Below, piece by piece: positions 24,180-34,832 of a DNA stretch of 64,000 nt. Numbering within the stretch: position 1 is the stretch's first letter; the number at the start of each line of letters is the position of its first letter. A program made the translations under genes and the position numbers. The DNA comes from Meconema thalassinum (taxonomy: Eukaryota; Arthropoda; Insecta; Orthoptera; Tettigoniidae). The stretch covers positions 1,502,468,545 through 1,502,532,544 of the forward strand of contig OX336388.2 in assembly GCA_946902985.2 (NCBI GenBank). The letters run 5' to 3'. The notes under the pieces were generated by a model. That model was not told the origin of the DNA. It saw nothing but the letters and a program-made list of their open reading frames with translations, and made no database searches.

Positions 24180-24412
24180 AAAAAGCTCTCTACTAAAGAT
24201 CAGCTCCTTATTAAAAGTACACCCAAGGCATTTTACAGTTTCTGTCATTGATATGGATGGGACTGTCTCTTCAGAGTCCACCAATACCGACACTGACACC
24301 GCTCCCTCGAATTTGCGAACCCTCAAATGCCAACTGACTGCACCAGGATTCGATCCTGCATCCGTTGGCACAGCAGACGGGAATCTTACAGCTGCGCCAA
24401 GCAACCAGTCAG
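24180..24412 (-). mobile_element. tRNA-headed SINE (approximate ends)
   Basis: On the minus strand a head near 24412 has an A-box TGGCGCAGCTG and a B-box GGATCGAATCC with tRNA-like spacing. The body extends to about 24180. No clear target duplication was found, so the ends are approximate and it may be an old copy. The short ORFs here are accidental. Confidence 0.6.
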
Positions 24413-24499
24413 TACTTGGGTGTGTATATTATATATAAATATAAAATGCCTGATAACCCGTGTTATTGTGGTGTCTGTATTTGTAATTCACGTGAGGAT

Positions 24500-24730
24500 T
24501 GGGAAGTAGGTGGCCAGGGTCTTATGTTAGGAGCCATCCCGGCAATTGCCCGGAGTAGAAATGGGAAACCACGGAAATCCAATTCCAGGATGGCTGAGGT
24601 GCCTCACGAGGCTGATGGTACCTCGTTCCAGCCCTAAAGATCACAATTAAGTTTCTTGGAAGAGCGGGGAATCGAACCCGGACCTCAGAGATGAAAGGCA
24701 AGAATGCTAGCCATTGTGCCACGAGTTGGA
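24500..24730 (-). mobile_element. tRNA-headed SINE with a conserved central domain
   Basis: On the minus strand the head (near 24728) contains TGGCACAATGG as A box and GGGTTCGATTCC as B box. The body holds, on the plus strand, ATGGGAAACCACGGAAA at 24561 onward, a block also present in the SINE at 32624-32946. This points to SINE families sharing a central domain. The ends are approximate; no target duplication was identified. Confidence 0.75.
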
Positions 24731-24950
24731 CCGTATTTAAGTAGCTGTGACTACAGACCAAAGCAAGGGAAAAAGAAGATGTTCAGTAAAGAACATATAG
24801 CCTACTTTCTCCTAAATGCATGGGTATTGTTATAACTCTTTGTCCTTTTCAAGGAGTATACTTGAATGTTGGTTGTAGTAGCTTTTTGAAATACAACGAA
24901 ATACAACGTGCTATACGGATATTAAACATGAATATGAGGTGCTCTTAGCT

Positions 24951-26125
24951 AGTGCTACCTCTGTAAAAATTTCATTCAATTCAGTTTCACCTCATTTGAA
25001 TTGATATGGGGAATCGATTTGACACATATATGGCGCTAACTATTGGGCCGATGACCTGGTAGTTCAGTCAAAAGATGCTTCCCACAAAAAGGTATGCTGT
25101 TACAAAATTTAGTGATCAAATGATAAGGTTGGTCGTAATTTGATTTAAGATTTTAACATTTGGGTGGCCGCCATTCCGTTTCTGTCAAGATGGCGACGAT
25201 ATAAAACATGACACTGAGGTGCCCTTTGCTAGTGCTACCTCTGTACCAAATTTCGTTCAATTCGGTTTCACTGTGTTTGAAAAGATAGGGTGAAACAATT
25301 TTCACCCATATATGGCCGCCATCCACAAATTATTGGCCTGAAGACCTTTCAATTTGGTCAAAATATTCTTTATTCATAAAGGTATATTGTTGCAAAATTT
25401 GGTAGAGATCAGAAGATTAGGATGGTAGTAATTTGAATCAAGCTTTTAACATTTGGGTGGCCGCCATTACGTTTTCTTCAAGATGGCGGCAATATAAGAC
25501 ATGACACTGGAGTGCCTATTGCGAGTGCTACCTCTGTACCAAATTTCGTTCAATTAGGTTTCACCGAGTTTGAATTGATCGGGGGAATCGATTTGCACAC
25601 ATACATGGCCGCCATCTGCAAACTATTGGTCTGATAACCTTGTAGGTTAGTCAAAAGACGCTCCTCATACGAATATATGTTGTTCCAAAATTTGGTAGAG
25701 ATCAGATGATTAGGTTAGTCGTAATTTGATTTAAGCTTTGAACATTTGGATGGACGCCATTGCGTTTCCGTCAAGATGGCGTCAAGATAAAACATGACAC
25801 TGAGGTTCTCTTTACTAGTGCTACCTCTGTGCCAAATTTCGTTCAATTTGGTTTCACCGTCTTTGAAACGATAGGGTGAATCGATTTGCACACATACATG
25901 GCCGCCATCCACAAAGTATTAGGCTGATGACCTTGCAGTTTGCTAAAATGATTCTTCATACATAAAGGTATAATGTTGCAAAATTTGATAGAGATCAGAT
26001 GATAAGATTGGTCGTAATTTGATTTAAGCTTTTAACATTTTGGTGGCCGCCATTACGTTTTCGTCAATATGGCGGCGATATAAAACATGACACTGAGGTG
26101 TCCTTTCCTAGTGCTACCTCTGTAC
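24951..26125 (+). repeat. Tandem array of about 293-bp units, left part
   Basis: The phrase AGTGCTACCTCTG recurs at 24951, 25231, 25524, 25817 and 26110, giving spacings of 280, 293, 293 and 293. Each unit has two GCCGCCAT words and, in the second, a hairpin GCCGCCAT / ATGGCGGC with a 15-base loop. The array is interrupted at 26125 by a solo LTR and resumes at 29644. It has no coding potential. Confidence 0.92.
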
Positions 26126-28989
26126 TGTACAATTATACTCATATTGTTATGATATATTGTGCAATTTGAAGTATATGTTGAAGATCGGCGCGATCCACAA
26201 GTTGCAAACCGAAGCAGGAGTCGGCCGCTCAATTACGGTACTTTCCGAGGATCGACGTGCACGCACGAAGCCAGGCGATTATGATTACAACATGGCGACC
26301 ATTGACCCAGTTTATTGATCGGTCACTAGGATTACTTTTTTATCAGCAATAAGAAGAAAAGAGAATAACATGCAAGATTTGCAACATTATACGAGACCCT
26401 GGAACAGAGCATAAAGTGTATTTTGTTATCTATACATGTTTAGTATCTGTCGGAGACATTATAAATTATGATTTACATCCACCAATGAGAGATCAGTTCG
26501 ATTACTGTCACGTCTGAGAGGGGGTAGCGTGAAGCTAGGTGGATGGACACACAGTCAGCTGTGAGCAGATAACATTACGGAGCGCTTGAGAACATATCTC
26601 TTTGTGAAGCTTGAGAACGCGTGTCGTTATTGCAATGTGACGCGAGGTTTATATCAAACACTTTAAAGTTTATGCAGAGCCAGTGTCGAAGGGCTCTGTT
26701 CGTTTTCACGAGATGCAATCTATACCGCTACAAGGGTAAAGCAGTATTAGAAACTGTAATTTCAATACAGCAAGCTGCCTGTCATCACAGCGAACTTTGG
26801 TTTTGAAAAAGTCTCTGTTTTCATTGCATTGATGTCGAGTGCGCAGCAATGTTTTTAAACTCTAAACACTATTCCTCATCGCGAACAGACATATTCTTAA
26901 TCAAGATGTCAAGAGGAATAATTTTAGTGCTGTTCATTTCTTTTATAATGGCAGGCTAAATAACGCAGCAGCATGAACGCTACTAGACCGGCATTGTATC
27001 GAACATTTCAATGAACTATCGCCATGGCCCCAGTGATGACTGATTCTGATTGTGTGACCACTTGTGTCTACCTCATTAGTAATCATGAATGCTATTCGCA
27101 TGGGCAGTCATTCGTCTTTCGTTCATTAATATTTCGGCCCGATATGAAGAATGCGACCCTACTGAGAAACGAACTGTGTACTGGAAGATGTTGGAGACGT
27201 GAAGTAGCGATTCCTGACTATTTACCCAGGATGGGTAATAGCCTTCTGAACCGGGAAGAACGTGCGGATTGGGAAGGTGTACCCTGGTTCGATTCCCGAC
27301 GACCTGGGGAGTGCTAGTTACAGCTACATATGGAAAAGGTGCGATATGCAGGGCGTATAAATGCTCGCTCTTGGAAATTCATCTATCAACAAGGTACAGC
27401 TTACACAACTTCGTATCTCGTAGCTAAGTGTAGATATTTCAATGTTAACTTATGCCATTATTTTCTTTAGCATATTTTTGAGTCGTATGTCGGACTGTGG
27501 AATTTAGGCTTGACGTTTTAATCATGACGGATTTCACAATCGACAGGTTTTAGACTTCCATAAGAAGTGCAACCCATTTTCAGCTTGTATTTAAGTATGT
27601 TTAAGTAGATTTCATCTTAAATTCAGTAATATTTCATGAAGCTTTCTTAGGGTAGTGAAGAGGACATCCATAGGCATTTTGTGATTCAGTGTAGTTCATC
27701 AACGTGGTGAGCTCTTTATTATGTCAATTTGTGACATTCTTCGCATCGTTAGATTGTGTTTCTGTTGAGCTACATTTTCCTACTGCATTTTCGAACTTTA
27801 TACATCCGAGTGATTGGAATTATGAATAGAAGACTGATTTTGATAGCAAGTTATGAGTTTTGGGAAAGTTTATTTTATACATATATAGAGGAGTTCGAAT
27901 TATCGCTTTTGTTAGGAACCATTATTTGTGTTGTTGAAGGACAGAGGCTGGTAATGTTTTCTAACCAGACAATTGTGCTAATTGTTATGATTACCATGTC
28001 CGGAGGTGTAGAGACATTACTTTGTTTCTCGAATTCATCCGTGCAGGGGTGTACCGAGCATTGGCTTGATAAACTTTCTCTTTATTTGTATTTAACTTGT
28101 TTTCACGTCAGCCTCTCGCGTGAAGGCTCAGTTGAGATCCTTGGTCGAAGGAATTTATTATTGTTTTTGATTGTCGTCATTTGACTATAAAATATATCTC
28201 TGAAACTTCATTCACTCTTTTAACCAGCGTATATCCCAAATTTAATAAATGTATAAATACATTCTGATTAAGGAGAGTCGATGCTATTGCAATCTCTCAT
28301 AGCATAGGTATTAATTCTAAAAGGATATTTTGTTATTGAGAAAATCCAACCAACATCATTGAAAACTAATGTAAACTATGTATAAATTTAAACAACGATG
28401 TAGTAACAACAATTATCGGCTGAGAATGAAATTCGTCATTACGCAATGAGGGTGATCCAGTTACGTTAAAATATGTATGATTATAATAAATTAATTTTGA
28501 ATAGAGTACTCAGGGGAGTACATATGTATAAGAGTAGAGCCGCGTGAAGGCAGTGAAAGAATGAAATAAACATTAAGATATTTCATGGAAACTAACCCAT
28601 GATAATTGTGATTGAGTAGTCAAATATAAGTTGACTTATTTTCAAGTCTAATTCAGCGTTTTGCTACAAGCATTTTGTTGTGGCTTAGATGCATGCAAAC
28701 TACAAAGTAAAACATTAAAACATGTATTAAATGATGTCAACCTTAATATTCTGGATTTAATCACCATGCTGACGAGGGTTTTTCAGTTATCCTGATCAGT
28801 TATTTTGGTGAGTGCAATAATTATTAAAGTGATAGATTACCTCTATTAAGCTTTGTCACCTGGTTGAAAAGGACCAATTTAAACATTTTCGAATCTATTA
28901 AAGGAAATGAATGATCTTATTCTAATGGAAGAATGTTAAACTGAGGCTTGCGAAATAAAAGGAAACACACACTTGGAGTGTGCCATTCA

Positions 28990-29015
28990 ATATATATATA
29001 TATATATATATATAT
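28990..29015. repeat. (TA)n microsatellite
   Basis: About 13 uninterrupted TA units inside the solo LTR. Confidence 0.95.
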
Positions 29016-29158
29016 TCCAATGTAGATTTTGTACATAAATGATATTGCTAGCTGTAGGATTAGTAATGACCTATCCAAATGCGGAATTAATTGTCAATAA
29101 GAATTTTTGAGGCATTTCTTGTGCCATAGTAGGGTATTATCCTAAAGAGTGTTTAACA

Positions 29159-29177
29159 TTTTTTTTTTTTTTTTTTT
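29159..29177. repeat. Poly-T run
   Basis: Nineteen consecutive T inside the solo LTR. It has no flanking repeat that would mark it as a retroposon tail. Confidence 0.9.
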
Positions 29178-29643
29178 GGAGAATACAGTGTGTCTAGTAA
29201 TGACTAGAAGTTGTATTCATGTCACTGTGATTTGAGCTTCTGGTTGAAGCTGCAATTGCTTTTCATTTCTTGTAATATTATTATAGCAATTTCTGCTACA
29301 ATGACTTTGTGAATAAATTTTGAAGAATTTTATTTTAATTCTTTTAGAGTGGTATTTTATAGCTGCGATAGGAGGTCACGTTAAGGAAACCATTGCAGGC
29401 ATTTCAGTATAATTCCACGCTTTGGAGATTATGTTTTTCTCGTTCTTGTGTTCTACCGAGCTAGATTTTTCTTTTAATGCTATGGTTTTTCTTGACGTTC
29501 CCTCAGTTAGGTGATCCTTCTGCCCCATTATCCCCGTCTCTTGTTCAGTGGAATCTGGGGGTTTTTAGTCGGGGTTTTCAGGTTCTGCAATCCAGCTACC
29601 AACGAGGGATATCAACAAGCTGACGGTAGGTATTTCGGGTACA

Positions 29644-30000
29644 GTACCAAATATCGTTCAATTCGGTTTCACCGTGTTTGAATTGATGGAGGAAATCTGT
29701 TTGCACACATACAAGGCCGCCATCTGCAAACCATTTGGCTGATGACCTTGTAGTTTAGTCAAACGACGCTCTCCATATAAATATATGGTGTTGCAAAATT
29801 TGGTAGAGATCGGATGATTAGGTTAGTCGTTATTTGAGTTATGCTTTGAACATTCGAGTGGCCGCCATTACGTTTCCGTCAAGATGGCGGCGATATAAAA
29901 TATGACACTGAGGTACCCTTTGCTAGTTCTACCTCTATACCAAATTTCGTTCAATTCGGTTTCAGCATGTTCGAATTGATAGGGGGGAGGGGACTTTCAG
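29644..30000 (+). repeat. 293-bp array, right part
   Basis: Continues the array from 26125 after the solo LTR: GTACCAAATATCG, then the hairpin arms GCCGCCAT at 29861-29868 and ATGGCGGC at 29884-29891, then a final partial unit. It ends in a G-rich stretch and a CA-rich microsatellite. Confidence 0.88.
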
Positions 30001-30001
30001 A

Positions 30002-30043
30002 GTACACACACTCACACACAGACACACACACAGACAGACACAC
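30002..30043. repeat. CA-rich microsatellite at the end of the 293-bp array
   Basis: Imperfect (CA)n with GACA variants. It is followed by a segment (30065-30115) that is found in inverted orientation near 30800-30840. Confidence 0.85.
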
Positions 30044-30120
30044 AATTTTTGGCCCTGTGTAGATCTCATAAGTCTACTTCCATTTTTAGAAAAAATCGAA
30101 AGTAGGCTAATAATAGTGTC

Positions 30121-30236
30121 CAGTATCGTTTGCGGGATATGCTTGCAGTGCATTAATAACCATACGGGATGCAGGCAGAGAAATATCGACCTTCCTGCCA
30201 ACACGCTTTATTTTAGTCGCAGCAAACGATATTGGA
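30121..30236. repeat. Imperfect inverted repeat, about 115 bp overall
   Basis: CAGTATCGTTTGC at 30121-30133 is nearly the reverse complement of GCAAACGATATTGG at 30222-30235. It could form a stem with a long loop or be the ends of a small element. No target duplication was recognised. The stretch from 30240 to 30790 holds a poly-A run near 30416 and nothing else I can name. Confidence 0.4.
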
Positions 30237-30796
30237 AGGGGCTGCTGAATCACCCAGTATAGTATTGACAAGGCGAATAAAATAAAATAAATAATTTCTT
30301 AGAATCAGCCCTACAGTGGTCAACAGTTCAGTGTGGTTGTGTTAGCATTATGCTAGTTCCACTGATGTTCCCATGCGTACAAACATTAGTTGATTGTTGG
30401 GTCACGTTAGTGGCAAAAAAAAAAAAAGATACAGGTTCGATTGGCGTCATGCGTCATACCATTTTTACTCTCTACCATAAATCTATATGGCTTGGAATAA
30501 ATGCACGCAATACGACATAACATCTGAAAGCTTAATTGATCATCGCCGAGATATTTTCTGAGAAGGTATGATTTATATTTTGACAGTATGTAACATATTC
30601 TATACAACAGCGACACTAAGAATTGCAAAGAGAATAGAACTTATAAGTAGGTATCAAGTGGATACACTACAGGCTTTGTATTTATGACATGCAAAATGGC
30701 TACTGCTGCTAATGGATTTGTGTGGTGACGACATTTGGAACTATGTGGAACTATATTTATATCGACATCAATGAATAGTGTTAAGAGTGATATTTT

Positions 30797-31480
30797 TAGC
30801 CTATTTTAATTTATGAAAAATAGGCTTATGAGATCACCTTTCGCCCGTGTGTCTGTGTGTGCGTGTGTGTGTGTGATGGTGTGTGTCCCCCTAATAACTT
30901 CTAAACGGCTGGAGCGATTTCAATGAAACTCGGTAAGTTCATAGCACTATTCCGGGCAACCCCGACCGTGCCCTTCAAATTTTGTTGCGTCTCACCAATC
31001 CAACATGGCGGCTGTGCGAAATATTTCACCAGCATTCAATATCTCCGAAACTATTACCGATATCACCCTGGAATATTTTACGGTGATAAAGGAAACTACT
31101 AGAAGTTCACCTATGTAACATTTGAAAACCTGGTAACTACAAAACCAACATGGCGGCCAAGCGAATTTGCGACTTTTAAATGGACTTTTCTCGCGATTTA
31201 ACCAACCAAACGCAATAAAACTTGGTACAGTATATGTTTATACACAGTGAAATGCACCGACATATAATTTCGTTCAATTGTTAACATAACCTCAAGATGG
31301 CGGACGTGCGAAATATTTCAACGGCATTCTATATCTCTGAAAGTAATAGCGGTATCACCCTGAAATTTTGTACGGAGATAAAGGTACTACTGGAAGTTCA
31401 TCTATAGGACATTCAGGAACTGGTTAACTACAAAACGAATATGGCGGTCAAGCGAATTTGAAAATTTTAAATAGACCTTT
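30797..31480 (+). repeat. Second ATGGCGGC-type repeat family, left part
   Basis: Begins with a segment inverted relative to 30065-30115 and a (GT)n microsatellite at 30847-30887. Two units follow, with AACATGGCGGCTGTGCG near 31001 and AAGATGGCGGACGTGCG near 31293, about 292 bp apart. TCTCGCGATTTAACC at about 31188 recurs after element 2 at 40647, showing that the unit was split by that insertion. Confidence 0.8.
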
Positions 31481-33074
31481 TGAAACGCTTTTACTGGCCC
31501 TCACTGTTGGGGTGTACAAATGTAATGTTTCTACTAGCCGTGCCTTGCACTTTGAAATATTTACTCTGACTAAGATATGTTGTGTTAATGGGCGCCAAGA
31601 CCTCAACGCTATGTTGAAATCTAAATTTATATTTAACAACACCTAGCTCTGGTAGAACACCTTCAAGAATCCTTACACTCAGATCGTGGTATGATTTGAT
31701 CATTAACCCAACTGACAATTGTATCAGGAGAAGGAATTTGGTCTATATCTAATGCTACCTACTGAAAGCAAAGATTGCATGGTTAAAAGAAATGAATTTA
31801 TTATATAAAACAGGTATGGAAAAATTAATAATAATAATAATATATTTTAAATTTAAATTGGAGCGTTGCGATTTGAATATTACCGCTAGAGAATTACGTG
31901 AAAACGGAGTCGGATGAATTACTGATTTTACAATTATTCCCAAGCTATGAAGTTACTGAAATACTGAATATGAAACAAAGAGACGAGAGATTATGTAGTT
32001 CTGAGTCATTCGCGCTTACCATTGGAAATTGCCGTAGCATTTCCCTCGTACTGGATGTTGAAGAGAGCTTCCCACAGCCTTCTGGACGTCGTCATCTTCT
32101 TCGTTAGATGAAGAAATACTTGTAGAAATGTTATATAATGGTCCGCTCACACCGGAACCAACCTCACGAACAACCACAACGGTCAAGTTTTACAAAGACA
32201 ATCGCCCTGCCTCCTCGGCACGCAAACCATATATGCACTCGTCGCATCCCCTCTCTGTTGCCGTCTTCTCCTTGCCCGCTCTCCACTGATTGGCTGAGCC
32301 ACCACGCGATACTCCCCACCTCAGGGTCATTACACTCGGCGCGACGATGATGTCGATTACCGGTCCAGGCCATTTCGCCTTTTCTTGAAGCAGCAACCCC
32401 GCTTGCGTCACGCTTCTCGACAAGAATAAGCCTGTAGCCGAATTCCCAGTGACTCATCTCTCTCAACAAACTCTAACTGACAAAATCCGAAAATTCCGTA
32501 ATCATATAATTTTACGCGATAATGTTGTTCGTAATAATTCGCTTGATAGTGTTTTCTATAACATTGAAAACCTATCTGTATACTTATAATCTCATAAAAA
32601 AACGCTCCAAAAATACCTTAATATTTATTTATTTTTTGTCGTGTAGCCTCCTGAGGGGCCGAGTGCAGGTCTTTTTAGTCGACGCCCGTGGGCGACCTGC
32701 GCGTCGGGATGAGAGATGGAATGGATGAAGATGAATGAAACTGGGCAAGGATGTTGAAGGAAGCGGCCATGGCCTGTCAGAAGGTACTGTCCCAGCATTT
32801 GCCTGGTGTTGAAAATGGGAAACCACGGAAAACCATTTCAAGGACAGCCGACGGTGGGGCTCGAACCCACGCGTCTACCGAGTCAGCAGAGAGCTTGGCC
32901 CCTTGACCTAACGCAGCGCTTTAGCCCGCGAAGCCACTACTGTCGGCCTTAATAATAATAATAAGTTACACGAAAACTTCTCTTGGCTGAACAATTTGCC
33001 GCGTAAATAAATATTGAATGGCTTCCTACTGACTTATGTCAGTGGCGTAAAATACCCTCGAAAAACACGTTACA
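31481..33074 (-). repeat. 3' LTR of element 2 (contains a SINE)
   Basis: 1594 bp; equal to the 5' LTR except for scattered substitutions and a 331-bp gain from a SINE plus its target duplication. The plus-strand left end is TGAAACG and the right end CGTTACA. The purine-rich tract expected just outside the right end is not obvious: the plus strand reads TATTCGCCTCGG there. Confidence 0.93.
32624..32946 (-). mobile_element. tRNA-headed SINE inside the 3' LTR of element 2
   Basis: A 323-bp insertion absent from the other LTR, with the direct repeat CCTTAATA at 32616-32623 and 32947-32954. On the minus strand its head holds GGGTTCGAGCCCC (B box) and its tail is AT-rich (AAAAAATAAATAAAT). The body carries the same ATGGGAAACCACGGAAA block as the SINE at 24500-24730. 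Confidence 0.88.
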
Positions 33075-34151
33075 TATTCGCCTCGGATCATCGGATGATT
33101 TACCGTGACGACGGTCTATCATGCGATTATCCCAGACACGTTAATAAAAACCCATCCAAAATACATATAACATAAATTAAATCACCCTAAATTACATATA
33201 TATATACACTCGTAATTTTCTTTACGCCCTTTGCGTCAAAGTCTGTTGTCATTTTGGATTGCCCTGTGCAATCAGTCCAATGTTTCTCATTTAGATTAAT
33301 GTTCCACGGATATTTCCGCCTCTCAAAGATCTCTATGTTGGGAAAGATATGCATAAATAATGTGTGAGCACTGTGTATATATGATGTCACATCACACGCA
33401 TCAAAGGTGTTCTGATATATTTATATCACCACAGAACTTCCTAATTTCACTGGAGGTCGCTTCCATCTGGTGAAACTTAATATCACTGATCTCACTGAGC
33501 ACACGATCACACTATTGTGGCAGCGCATCGTGACCATAATACTTAATCTCTCTGTATATTATACAAAATTAATATTGACTTCTGAAAAAAAAAACAGTAA
33601 GTGCGCATTACATATAACACCAAATATTTCTCTGCCGTAATCGCCCTGTCTTCTTAAGTTCCCGTAGACCAAATTCTACTTAATACTAGTTCAAAACTCA
33701 GACCAGTTCTCCTCACTCAAATAATACCTTTGTACTAATTACCTTAAATCACACACTTACAATTCTTACATGGCGAGGCCGTAAACAGATATCACGTGTG
33801 CTGTTATGTATGAGTTTCATGAAGGACTGTCTCGCCTTCTGGTGGCCCATCTTTTGTCTCTTGGACGCCTTAAGCAAAAATACCCTGTTCAAGCGCTCAC
33901 CCATCTCTAAGAGACAAATGGGAATTCACCAGCGCTACCAAATTCTGGCCTTGGTGTATCGAGACATTTTAGTGCTCAAGAGCATCCGACAATCCCGTCA
34001 TATTTCCCTGTACCTTAAAAACTCTCAATTACTTACATACTACCCCCCTGTGTGACTTCTGATACGGCTGCCTGGAAGACCAGATATTCCCCGCACCAAA
34101 TACCACACTTACTCATTTGATAGGCTGGCTCGCCAGCTAAACCCACTTACT
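33075..34151 (-). other. Noncoding 3' region of element 2
   Basis: About 1.08 kb between the integrase stop and the 3' LTR. I see no env-like ORF, no long frame and no clear polypurine tract. It may have carried an ORF that is now erased, or be a long 3' UTR. Confidence 0.6.
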
Positions 34152-34787
34152 TTATGACACATACTTTCGTAGACTATGTATATTATACGTCCCGTATAAT
34201 CTGTTTCCCTTACTATCCTCCAGCACATATGCTGTTTTGCCAATACGTTTGGAAACTATAAATGGGCCCTCGTAGAGATAAAAGAACTTGGACATGACTT
34301 TCTCTAGCTTATTTGACTGTTTCGGCACTCTAAGTAAGACTCTGTCCCCCGGCTCGAATAGGTCAAATTTAGTTTGTTTTTGTTGGCGAATTCTCTTTTG
34401 TGCTGATTTAGATAAATTCTGTTTCGCCAACTGGACAATGTAATCCATCCCCGGTTGCTTTCCCTCATTTAAACCCAACACCCTCGCTAGTTCATTTTGT
34501 GGTCTTTTTCCGAAGTGAACTTCGTATGGCGTCAATTTCGTGCTCTCATGCTGGACAGAATTCAGCCAAGTCTCGACTTTGGGAAGCTGTCCAACCCAGG
34601 CCGTATGCCTGTCATGCACTAGAGTCCGAAAAGGACGAGCCACTTCCCTTAATGGACGCTCTGCAGAATTACCCTGAGGGTACCTTACAGAGGAATGAAC
34701 GTGTGATACTGGTTTTCCATTTCTTTGCAGTAAACTGTAGTCCACTGTCAGATAGTATCCTGAGAGGAAGGCCATACTCAGGTACAT
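34152..34787 (-). pseudogene. pol: Integrase C-terminal part of element 2
   Basis: Continues the pol reading frame after a broken stretch. It contains the end of the catalytic core with the glutamate in SSVRYPQGNSAERP, a helical region, and the C-terminal GPF motif (YEGPFIV). The first residues of the open frame (34787 to about 34735) are out of register. The core segment holding the second catalytic aspartate (SDSG) is readable only in another frame between about 34845 and 34715. Two compensating indels therefore lie near 34845 and near 34710-34735. Element 1 has the closely similar motif NSVRYPEGNPAER. Confidence 0.85.
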
Positions 34788-34832
34788 ACTTATTAATGAT
34801 CAGACGGCTACACGCTAGTCCCGTGGCTTTCC

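Larger units (their letters stand above)
26126..29643. mobile_element. Solo LTR, 3518 bp, inserted in the 293-bp array
   Basis: The sequence starts TGTACAATTATAC and ends TTTCGGGTACA, and is flanked by the 4-bp direct repeat GTAC at 26122-26125 and 29644-29647. Removing it restores the array text CCTCTGTACCAAAT. The CGGGTACA end equals the LTR end of element 1 and the size is similar, but I see no alignable body, so it may be a related family. The likely origin is recombination between two LTRs that removed the internal part. A tRNA-like B-box (GGTTCGATTCCC near 27286) and a 142-codon frame at 27756-28184 have no recognisable function. It also holds an A/T-rich half with (TA)n and poly-T runs. 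Confidence 0.85.

Noticed and set aside
27756..28184. 142-codon ORF inside the solo LTR
   Set aside because: No start in good context, no family signature, and it lies within an LTR.
32138..32469. Overlapping ORFs in the element 2 LTR (also at 40037-40368)
   Set aside because: Present in both LTRs because the LTR is duplicated; a GC-rich stretch free of stops rather than a gene.
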